NCBI GenBank assembly: GCA_964433315.1 | Contig: CAYSQO010000084.1 | Location: forward strand, 1-7,505 | Direction of reading: 5' to 3' | Source: Aquariibacter sp964433315 | GTDB lineage: Bacteria; Pseudomonadota; Gammaproteobacteria; Burkholderiales; Burkholderiaceae_C | Length of the DNA stretch: 7,505 nt | In this document: in pieces, positions 1-5,321 of the stretch | How the letters are laid out: each line of letters starts with the position of its first letter | Numbering within the stretch: the first letter of the stretch is position 1 | Notes under the pieces: model-generated | Told to the model about the DNA's origin: nothing | Databases searched by the model: none | The model's input: the letters and a program-made list of their open reading frames with translations, nothing else | Position numbers and translations under genes: made by a program

Positions 1-976
1 GCGAGGGCACGACCGCCAGACCGCAGCGAGCGCGCAAGGCCTGCAGGGCGGCGGCATCGAGGTTGCCGTGGAAGCGCAGCTGGGCACGGGCGGCCGCCGG
101 CAGCGCGGCCTGCAGGGCCTGGCGCACCGAGCCCTCGCCGGTGGCGTGCAGGGGGGTGTCGCCACCGGCGAAGACGGCCCGCAGGGCGGGCTCCTCGCGG
201 CCGACCTCGGCCACCGCCGCCGCCCATTCATGGACCCCCTTGCGGCCTTCGAGGCGGCCGACATGCAGCACCTCGGGGCGGGCCCAGGCCTCGTCCGCGC
301 GCTGCAGCGGCGCGCCCGGGCCCAGGGGGTAGGGAATCACGTGGACCGCGCCGGGCGGCAGGCCGTGGCGGGCCTCGATCTCGTCGGCGATGAACTGGCT
401 GGGCGCGAGCAGGGCCTCGGCCTGGACGATGCTGTAGGCCTCCAGCGCCACCGCCGGGTCGTGGTCGGCGACCCGGGGATCCCAGCCGTTCGCGCGGAAG
501 ATCGACGCCGTCGAGGAGTGCAGGTGCACGATGCAGGGCGGGCGCCGGGCCGGGCCCAGGCCGGCGGCGCGGCGCAGCTGGAAGCAGGCCAGCGGGGCCT
601 CCCACTCCTGCGCCTCGATCACGTCGATGCCTTCGTCCTCGACCAGCTGCTCGGCCAGCAGGGCCGCCTGCCAGGCAAAGGCCTCGGAGGGGAAGGCCGA
701 GGCGAGCATCGCCGCCTGCACGGCCCCGCGCGGGGGGCGGGGGCCGAAGGGGTCGGCCGCCGGCATCGGATCGTCCAGGGCGACACGGTGCACCACGAGC
801 CGGCCGCTGTGGCGCAGCTCGCGCAGCCGCGGTGCGCCGGGCCAGCGCTGGCCGATCACGTGCACGGTCTCGCCGGCTTCGGCCAGGGCCTCGCACATCT
901 GCCGCACATAGCTGCCGATGCCGCCCGGCAGGTAGGGCGCCGGGGGGTACTCGCGGCAGAGGAAGAGATGCCTCAC
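1..976 (-). CDS. GT4-type glycosyltransferase (glycosyltransferase family 1 fold, GT-B), 3' end outside the window
   Basis: Probably transfers a sugar from a nucleotide-sugar donor to a surface-glycan or lipid-linked acceptor at the cytoplasmic face of the membrane. The frame is open for 325 codons from a GTG at 976 to the window edge. Near the N-terminus is REYPPAPYLPGGIG (residues 8-21), the YPP..GGIG signature of GT-B acceptor domains. Next come DVIEAQEWE (118-126), the HLHSS strand (151-155) and SQFIADEI (193-200). The donor-domain start VLHVGRLEGRKGV (236-248) carries the Arg/Lys pair that usually contacts the diphosphate. The reading stops at VVPS (322-325), just before the expected Glu-rich donor motif, so the missing part is probably short. 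The GTG start overlaps the preceding stop as GTGA and has GGAG six bases upstream (983-986), suggesting translational coupling to the secreted protein gene. The family call is firm; the substrate is unknown. Confidence 0.88.
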   Translation of the reverse strand, partial: MRHLFLCREYPPAPYLPGGIGSYVRQMCEALAEAGETVHVIGQRWPGAPRLRELRHSGRLVVHRVALDDPMPAADPFGPRPPRGAVQAAMLASAFPSEAFAWQAALLAEQLVEDEGIDVIEAQEWEAPLACFQLRRAAGLGPARRPPCIVHLHSSTASIFRANGWDPRVADHDPAVALEAYSIVQAEALLAPSQFIADEIEARHGLPPGAVHVIPYPLGPGAPLQRADEAWARPEVLHVGRLEGRKGVHEWAAAVAEVGREEPALRAVFAGGDTPLHATGEGSVRQALQAALPAAARAQLRFHGNLDAAALQALRARCGLAVVPS

Positions 977-1563
977 GCGCCGCTCCGCGGCGCCGGACAG
1001 GGCAGGACGGGGTCGGCGAAGGGCGGCAGGACGGACTCGACGCGCGAACTGGCGCGTCGGCGCAACACCAGGGTGTCGATCTCGACCGCCGCGGCCGGGG
1101 CACCGAAATCCAGCCGCAGGCGGGCCGACCGGGCCGAGGTGTGCGGGATGACGATGCGCACCACGTCGCGCCAGGCCGGGCCGATGTCGAGGGTCTCGGC
1201 CAGGCCGAGGTTGCGGGCGCCGGGCGCGTCCTCGACCAGCGCGATGGCCACGCGCCGCGGCGCATCGGCCCGCAGGCGCAGGGCGAGCAGCAGGTCCTTG
1301 TCGCGGCCGATCACCAGGCCGCGGTAGGCCAGCACCGCCGGGGCGGCCCCCGTGGCCGGCTCGATGCGCAGGTGGGCAGGCGCCTCGCGGCCCGGCCCCA
1401 GACGGGCCGTGGCCGGGTCGGCCAGCTGCCAGCGGCTGTCGTCGCAGGGCCGGCCGTCGCCGGCCGGGGCGGCGTGGGCCGCGGCTGCGGCAGCCAGCAC
1501 CGTCAGCGCCAGGGCCCGCAGGGCGCGGCCGGACAGGCTCGGCAGAACGCGGGACGTGGACAT
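973..1563 (-). CDS. Secreted protein of unknown function with a carbohydrate-binding (jelly-roll-like) C-terminal part
   Basis: I do not recognise a named family for this 196-residue protein. The N-terminus is a typical Sec signal: Arg at 5 and 13, a hydrophobic Leu/Ala run (about 15-29) and a likely cleavage after AHA (29-31). The mature part has alternating hydrophobic strands, such as DLLLALRLRAD (90-100), RRVAIALVED (103-112), WRDVVRIVIP (131-140), SARLRLDF (146-153) and AAVEIDTLVLRR (158-169). That order, with a Trp before a strand and a closing 'v.iD.l.L' strand, resembles CBM4/9-like beta-sandwich domains. This is pattern resemblance only. Two cysteines (C40, C189) flank the domain and could form a disulfide in the periplasm. 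No Shine-Dalgarno sequence stands out before the ATG. The next gene, a glycosyltransferase, overlaps the stop codon, so the product may act on the same glycan. Confidence 0.72.
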   Translation of the reverse strand: MSTSRVLPSLSGRALRALALTVLAAAAAAHAAPAGDGRPCDDSRWQLADPATARLGPGREAPAHLRIEPATGAAPAVLAYRGLVIGRDKDLLLALRLRADAPRRVAIALVEDAPGARNLGLAETLDIGPAWRDVVRIVIPHTSARSARLRLDFGAPAAAVEIDTLVLRRRASSRVESVLPPFADPVLPCPAPRSGA

Positions 1564-1642
1564 CGCAGCTTGGGGGGCGCGGACACCGGGAACAGGGGGA
1601 GCGCCTGGGCGCAGCCACGCACCATGCCCGCTCGGGACGCGC

Positions 1643-1648
1643 AGTGTA
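1643..1648 (-). promoter_or_regulatory. Candidate -10 element for the secreted-protein/GT4 operon
   Basis: On the minus strand this reads TACACT, four of six matches to the sigma-70 -10 consensus, about 80 bases before the ATG at 1563. At 14 bases upstream the minus strand reads TTAACC, part of the GGTTAACC palindrome. That spacing is shorter than usual and the match to TTGACA is poor, so the -35 is not convincing. Suggested by sequence alone. Confidence 0.25.
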
Positions 1649-1676
1649 GTCAGGGAAAGATCGGTTAACCCGGTCC

Positions 1677-1703
1677 CTTACACCAGTTCAAAGCGTGTAC
1701 GCT
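1677..1703 (+). promoter_or_regulatory. Candidate promoter for the SDR-UGM-like-GT2 operon
   Basis: CTTACA (1677-1682) matches four of six positions of the -35 consensus. TACGCT (1698-1703) lies 15 bases further on as a possible -10, matching three of six. The proposed -10 falls inside the inverted repeat at 1691-1704, so a protein bound there would compete with RNA polymerase. The spacing is two bases under the optimum and the matches are partial, so this is a weak call. Confidence 0.22.
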
Positions 1704-1704
1704 T
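1691..1704. repeat. Perfect inverted repeat AAGCGT-GT-ACGCTT, possible operator
   Basis: Two 6-base arms are exact reverse complements around a 2-base centre. The loop is too small for a stable RNA hairpin, which favours a dimeric protein-binding site over a terminator. It sits in the middle of the divergent control region, overlapping the proposed plus-strand -10. A regulator is inferred; no regulator gene is present in the window. Confidence 0.4.
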
Positions 1705-1714
1705 CGCCCCCAAT

Positions 1715-1745
1715 GGGGTGTGACGCCCTCCTGAGGGGGGTGACG
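1715..1745 (+). repeat. Direct repeat GGGGTGTGACG / GGGGGGTGACG at 20-bp spacing
   Basis: The 11-base unit at 1715-1725 recurs at 1735-1745 with one mismatch, with starts exactly 20 bases apart, or about two helical turns. Such phasing is typical of tandem activator sites on one DNA face, and here it lies about 75-100 bases before the SDR start. The inverted repeat CCCTC-CT-GAGGG (1726-1737) lies between and partly within the copies. The region is rich in G runs, so chance is possible. Confidence 0.35.
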
Positions 1746-1805
1746 ATTCCGCCCCGACCCCCTTGCCCATGCTTCGACCGCCCGTCGCGGACGGGCTCCC
1801 GCTTT

Positions 1806-1810
1806 CAAAG
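1806..1810 (+). promoter_or_regulatory. Ribosome binding site AAAGG that sets the SDR gene start
   Basis: AAAGG lies seven bases before the GTG at 1818 and is the only good Shine-Dalgarno match upstream of the Rossmann motif. It favours that GTG over the earlier in-frame GTG at 1695, which has no purine-rich site in front of it. Confidence 0.5.
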
Positions 1811-1817
1811 GCTGAAC

Positions 1818-2795
1818 GTGCATATTCCGCGCGCTGATACCCCGTTCCTGCGCAGCTCCGGCCCGCGTCAAAGAATATTGATTACCGGATCCCGCGGCCT
1901 GATCGGCAGCGCGGCCGCGGTGGAACTGCGGAAACTGGGGCACGAAATCGTCGGCGTGGACCTGCGCGGCGAAGGCGCGGAGCACGGCGACACGCGTTCC
2001 GCGGAGCGCATGCAGGCGGCCCTGGCGGGGGTCGACGGCGTCGTGCATCTGGCGGCCGTGTCGCGGGTTATCGACGGCGAGCGCGATCCCGTGCGCTGCC
2101 AGAACACCAACGTCGACGCGCTGGTTTCCCTGCTCGACCAGATGGTCGCCCTGCCGCGCCGGCCCTGGCTGGTCTTCGCCAGCAGCCGCGAGGTCTACGG
2201 TCACACCGACGGCCGGCCGACCGACGAGGACGCGCCGCTGCTGCCGGTCAACATCTACGGCCGCACCAAGGTCGAGGGCGAGCGCCTCGTGATGGCGGCG
2301 CGCGAGCGCGGGCTGCACACGCAGATCGTCCGCTTCTCGAACGTCTACGGCTCGACGGTGGACCACGTGGACCGCGTGATCCCGGCCTTCGCCCGCGGTG
2401 CCGTCACCGGCCAGGCGCTGCGCGTGGACGGCAGCGACAACACCTTCGACTTCAACCACGTCAGCGACAGCGTGGCCGGCCTGGTCGCGCTGGTCGAGCA
2501 GCTGGTGGACCAGCCGGCCATCGGCCATCCGCCGATCCACTTCGTGACCGGTCAGCCGACCACGCTGGGCCAGCTGGCGGCGCTGGCCATCGAGCTCGGC
2601 GGTCGGGGCAATGCCGTGGTCGAGGCGCCGTCGCGTTCATTCGACGTGGCGCACTTCTGCGGCGATTTCCGGCGCGCCCAGCAGCTGCTGGGCTGGACGC
2701 CGAAGGTCATGCTGCGCGAGGGCCTGGGCGCCCTGGTCGAGGCCTTCCGGGCGCTCGAGGCCCGGCGCCTTGCCGCCGACAGCACGACGTCCTGA
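1818..2795 (+). CDS. NAD-dependent nucleotide-sugar epimerase/dehydratase (extended SDR, WcaG-like)
   Basis: Probably epimerises, dehydrates or reduces a nucleotide-linked sugar in the cytoplasm, supplying a donor for the downstream glycosyltransferase. The 325-residue product is a normal length for extended SDRs. RILITGSRGLIG (19-30) gives the TGxxGxxG Rossmann motif. D48 at the end of the second strand indicates NAD rather than NADP. VVHLAAVS (75-82) is the usual fourth-strand motif. FASSREVYG (120-128) supplies the catalytic Ser. YGRTK (147-151) is the YxxxK active site, followed by RFSNVYG (172-178), the common substrate-binding segment. The chosen GTG leaves about 18 residues before the Rossmann strand. 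Starting at 1695 would add 41 residues of low-complexity sequence. The first codons (for example ATA TTG ATT) are much less GC-rich than the rest, as is often seen at translation starts. The next gene begins 3 bases after the stop. The exact sugar is unknown. Confidence 0.9.
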   Translation: MHIPRADTPFLRSSGPRQRILITGSRGLIGSAAAVELRKLGHEIVGVDLRGEGAEHGDTRSAERMQAALAGVDGVVHLAAVSRVIDGERDPVRCQNTNVDALVSLLDQMVALPRRPWLVFASSREVYGHTDGRPTDEDAPLLPVNIYGRTKVEGERLVMAARERGLHTQIVRFSNVYGSTVDHVDRVIPAFARGAVTGQALRVDGSDNTFDFNHVSDSVAGLVALVEQLVDQPAIGHPPIHFVTGQPTTLGQLAALAIELGGRGNAVVEAPSRSFDVAHFCGDFRRAQQLLGWTPKVMLREGLGALVEAFRALEARRLAADSTTS

Positions 2796-2798
2796 ACG

Positions 2799-4277
2799 AT
2801 GGCTCACGCATCCCTGCCCGTCATCGTCCTGGGCGCCGGCGCCGCTGGCCTGGCGGCCGCCCATGAGCTGAACCGCAACGGACGGGCCGTCACCCTGGTG
2901 GAAGCCGCCCCGCGCGTGGGCGGCCTGTGCCGCACCATCGAGCACCGGGGCTACCGCTTCGACCTGGGCGGCCACCGCTGGTTCACGAAGAACGCCGACC
3001 TCGACGCCTGGTTCCACCGCCTGCTCGGACCCGAGCTGGTGCCGGTGGACCGCATCAGCCGCGTGCACTTTGAAGGCCGCTACTTCCAGTACCCCATCGA
3101 GGTCGGCGACCTGCTGCGCAAGCTGGGGCCCTGGGTCATGTTCGACGCCGGGCTGCGCTGCGTCTATGCCGGCCTGGTGCAGGCCCTGGCCTCGGCGCCG
3201 CCGACGAACATGCGCCAGGCCTATGTGGCGCAGTTCGGCTCGCGGCTCTACGAGATGTTCTTCCGCCGCTACAGCGAGAAGGTCTGGGGTCGGCCCTGCG
3301 AGGAGCTCTCGGCCGACTGGGTCTCGCAGCGCAGCAAGGGCCTGTCGCTTTGGACGCTGCTGAAGGACGCGCTGCGGCTGCAGCGCGAGCAGGTCACCAG
3401 CCTGATCGACCGCTTCTACTACCCGGCCACCGGCTACGCCCGCCTGCCCGAGCGCATGGCCGAGGACATCGTCGCCCGCGGCGGCGAGCTGCGGCTGTCG
3501 ACCCGCGTGCGCAGCGTGCGCTGGCACGGACCGGAGGACCTGGAGGTCGTCTGCGAGCGCGAGGGCCAGACCGAGGTGCTGCGCGGCAGCGCGGTGCTCT
3601 CCACGGTGCCACTGGGCGCGCTGGTCGGCATGCTGGACCCGGCCTGTCCGGCGCCGGTCGTGGAGGCTGCGCGCGGCCTGGTCTTTCGCGACCTGATCAC
3701 GGTCAACCTCATCCTCAAGCGCCCGCAGGTCTCGACCGACACCTGGGTCTACGTGCAGGATGAATCGGTGATCTTCGGCCGCCTGCACGAGCCCAAGAAC
3801 TGGAGCCCGGCCATGGTGCCGGATGCCGGCACCACCTCGCTGGTGCTGGAGTGCTTCTGCAGCCGCGGCGACGCGATCTGGGCGCTGGACGACGCGGCCC
3901 TGCGCGAGCGCTGCGTGCGCGACCTGGTCGACCGCCTGCACCTGATCGAGGCCGAGGACGTGGTCGATGCGGTCATCGTGCGCACCACCCACGCCTACCC
4001 GGTCTATGACCTGGGCTACGCGGAGCGCATCGCCACCATCCGCGCGCACCTCGACACCCTGAGCGGCCTGCACATCCTCGGCCGCTCGGGCACCTTCCGC
4101 TACAACAACGCCGACCACTCGGTCGAGATGGGCCTGCTGCTCGCCCAGCGCATGCTGGGCGCGCGGCTGGACCACCTGGCCGTCAACACCGAGGCGACCT
4201 ACCAGGAAATCCTGCGCCCCGGCGAGGAGCCGCTGCGCGACCGCTTCCAGCTTGGTCAGCCGGCCGGCCGGCCATGA
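2799..4277 (+). CDS. UDP-galactopyranose-mutase-like FAD-dependent oxidoreductase (often annotated protoporphyrinogen-oxidase-like or amine oxidase)
   Basis: Likely a cytoplasmic flavoprotein acting on a nucleotide sugar or lipid-linked sugar. The FAD Rossmann motif is VLGAGAAGLAAA (10-21), with the ribose-binding E35 and GGLCRT (41-46) after it. Features shared with UDP-galactopyranose mutase are DLGGHRWFT (55-63, compare GAHIFHT), GRYFQYPI (93-100, compare KLFNLPF) and YSEKVWGRPCEEL (158-170, very close to YTEKQWGRSAKEL). A YPV motif (400-402) and the C-terminal FAD motif GRSGTFRYNNAD (428-439, compare GRLAEYKYYDM) complete the match. These comparisons are from memory of the E. coli protein. 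At 492 residues it is about 110 longer than classical UGM, so it may be a divergent UGM-clan enzyme with a different substrate. The pure protoporphyrinogen-oxidase reading is less likely, because the neighbours are sugar genes and the YSEKVWG block is present. It lies 3 bases after the SDR stop and overlaps the next start as ATGA. Confidence 0.85.
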   Translation: MAHASLPVIVLGAGAAGLAAAHELNRNGRAVTLVEAAPRVGGLCRTIEHRGYRFDLGGHRWFTKNADLDAWFHRLLGPELVPVDRISRVHFEGRYFQYPIEVGDLLRKLGPWVMFDAGLRCVYAGLVQALASAPPTNMRQAYVAQFGSRLYEMFFRRYSEKVWGRPCEELSADWVSQRSKGLSLWTLLKDALRLQREQVTSLIDRFYYPATGYARLPERMAEDIVARGGELRLSTRVRSVRWHGPEDLEVVCEREGQTEVLRGSAVLSTVPLGALVGMLDPACPAPVVEAARGLVFRDLITVNLILKRPQVSTDTWVYVQDESVIFGRLHEPKNWSPAMVPDAGTTSLVLECFCSRGDAIWALDDAALRERCVRDLVDRLHLIEAEDVVDAVIVRTTHAYPVYDLGYAERIATIRAHLDTLSGLHILGRSGTFRYNNADHSVEMGLLLAQRMLGARLDHLAVNTEATYQEILRPGEEPLRDRFQLGQPAGRP

Positions 4278-5293
4278 GCGGCTCCTCGCTGGGCGGACCC
4301 ACCGTGTCCGTGGTGATGCCGGCCTACCGGGCCGAGGCCCACCTGCCCAAGGTGCTGCCCCCCCTGCTGGCCCTGCAGGCGGCGGGCGAGCTGCTGGAGG
4401 TGCTGGTGATCGACGACGGCTCGCCCGACGGCACCGCCGCCCTGGCGCTGGCGCTGGGGGCCACGGTGCGGATCTCCGGGGGCCAGGGCCGGGGCCCGGC
4501 CTGGGCCCGCAACGTCGGGGCCGAGCACGCACGGGGCGACATCCTGTGGTTCGTGGATTCGGACGTGGTCGTCGCGCCGGGTGCCTGCGCCCGGCTGCGC
4601 GAGGCCCTGCAGGCCGACAGCCCCTGGGACGCGGTCTTCGGCTCCTACTGCGACGCCCCGCCCGCCCAAGACTTCTTCTCGCAGTACAAGAACCTGCTGC
4701 ACCACCACCAGCACCAGTCCAGCGGCGGGGCCTCGACCAGCTTCTGGTCCGGCTGCGGGGCGGTGCGCCGCACGGTCTTCCAGGCCGTCGGCGGCTTCGA
4801 TGCGGCGCGCTTTCCCAAGCCCTCGATCGAGGACATCGAGCTCGGCCACCGCCTGCACCGGGCCGGCCACCGCATCCTGCTCGACCCGACGATGCGCTGC
4901 AGCCACCTCAAGCAGTGGCCGCTGCGGCAGCTGGTCGAGGTCGACATCCTCTGCCGCGCCCTGCCCTGGTCGCGCCTGATCCTGGCCGGCGAGGCGCCGG
5001 GCGACGAGCTGAACGTGCGGCCCGCCGAGCGGCGTGCCGCGCTGCTGGCCGGTGCCCTGCTGCTCTCGCTGCCGCTGGCCCTGCTGCCCGGCGGCAGCCT
5101 GTGGCCGACCCTGGGCCTGGCGGCCCTGGCCGGTGCCGCCAATGCGCGCTTCGGCCGCTTCCTGGCGCGGCGGCGCGGCCTGGGCTTCGCGCTGCGGGCC
5201 CTGGCCTTCCACCAGGTCGTCTACGTCTACAGCGGCCTGACCTTCGCCTGGGCCTGGGGCGAACGGCAACTCGCACGCCACCGCGGCGGCTGA
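4274..5293 (+). CDS. Family 2 glycosyltransferase with C-terminal membrane segments
   Basis: An inverting GT-A sugar transferase, probably anchored with its catalytic domain in the cytoplasm and adding sugar to a membrane-linked acceptor. In the 339 residues, VSVVMPAYRA (11-20) is the GT2 entry strand. VIDDGSPDGT (45-54) binds the nucleotide, and FVDSDVVV (93-100) holds the metal-binding DxD-type motif. FWSGCGAVRR (157-166) precedes GGFD (173-176), and SIEDIELGHRL (184-194) carries the catalytic-base ED pair. After residue 255 there are hydrophobic stretches at about 257-273, 277-290 and 308-326, which look like membrane helices. A His/Gln cluster HHHQHQ (143-148) follows QYKNLL in the acceptor region. 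I recall similar NLLHH..HQ blocks in related GT2 proteins, so it is likely a family feature. The ATG overlaps the previous TGA as ATGA, so translation is coupled to the flavoprotein. Acceptor and sugar are unknown. Confidence 0.9.
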   Translation: MSGSSLGGPTVSVVMPAYRAEAHLPKVLPPLLALQAAGELLEVLVIDDGSPDGTAALALALGATVRISGGQGRGPAWARNVGAEHARGDILWFVDSDVVVAPGACARLREALQADSPWDAVFGSYCDAPPAQDFFSQYKNLLHHHQHQSSGGASTSFWSGCGAVRRTVFQAVGGFDAARFPKPSIEDIELGHRLHRAGHRILLDPTMRCSHLKQWPLRQLVEVDILCRALPWSRLILAGEAPGDELNVRPAERRAALLAGALLLSLPLALLPGGSLWPTLGLAALAGAANARFGRFLARRRGLGFALRALAFHQVVYVYSGLTFAWAWGERQLARHRGG

Positions 5294-5299
5294 GAAGCG

Positions 5300-5313
5300 G
5301 CGCCGGCCGGCGC
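5300..5313. terminator. Perfect 14-bp palindrome in the convergent gap, possible bidirectional terminator element
   Basis: GCGCCGGCCGGCGC is its own reverse complement and sits between the ends of the plus-strand GT2 gene (5293) and the minus-strand UbiA-like gene (5322). It has no T tract on either side, and a hairpin would have to open the central bases to form a loop, so intrinsic termination is not demonstrated. GGCGCCGGCCG at 5299-5309 recurs at 5327-5337, inside the UbiA-like gene end. Confidence 0.3.
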
Positions 5314-5321
5314 GCGCGGCC

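Larger units (their letters stand above)
1564..1817. promoter_or_regulatory. Divergent intergenic control region between the secreted-protein/GT4 pair and the SDR-UGM-like-GT2 operon
   Basis: This is the only long non-coding stretch in the window (254 bases), and it must hold the promoters for both divergent operons. It is less GC-rich around 1641-1704 than the flanking genes. Directly visible are the palindrome GGTTAACC (1663-1670), the 6-bp-arm inverted repeat AAGCGTGTACGCTT (1691-1704), CCCCAATGGGG (1708-1718), CCCTCCTGAGGG (1726-1737) and a direct repeat with 20-bp spacing (1715-1745). A GTG at 1695 would extend the downstream gene through this region, but the resulting peptide is Pro/Arg/Cys-rich and lacks any family feature, so I treat the stretch as non-coding. 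Promoter placement is tentative. Confidence 0.6.

Noticed and set aside
228..1265. 345-codon minus-strand open frame
   Set aside because: It overlaps the GT4 gene in another frame on the same strand and is Arg/Pro/Ala-rich, whereas the GTG frame at 976 shows clear GT-B motifs.
68..1327. 419-codon plus-strand open frame
   Set aside because: It lies opposite the GT4 and secreted-protein genes, is Gly/Arg/Ala-rich and has no domain signature. It is a shadow caused by high GC.
1726..1737. CCCTCCTGAGGG as a Rho-independent terminator
   Set aside because: The two-base centre cannot form a hairpin loop without breaking stem pairs, and no T tract follows.
1695..1817. 41-residue N-terminal extension of the SDR protein from a GTG at 1695
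   Set aside because: There is no ribosome binding site, the sequence is Pro/Arg/Cys-rich, and it would place coding sequence over the inverted and direct repeats.
1665..2540. 291-codon minus-strand open frame opposite the SDR gene
   Set aside because: Its His/Val/Asp-rich composition is typical of antisense to a GC-rich gene, and the SDR motifs are on the plus strand.
2637..4532. 631-codon minus-strand open frame
   Set aside because: It spans three plus-strand genes with strong family motifs, and its low-complexity composition shows no domain.
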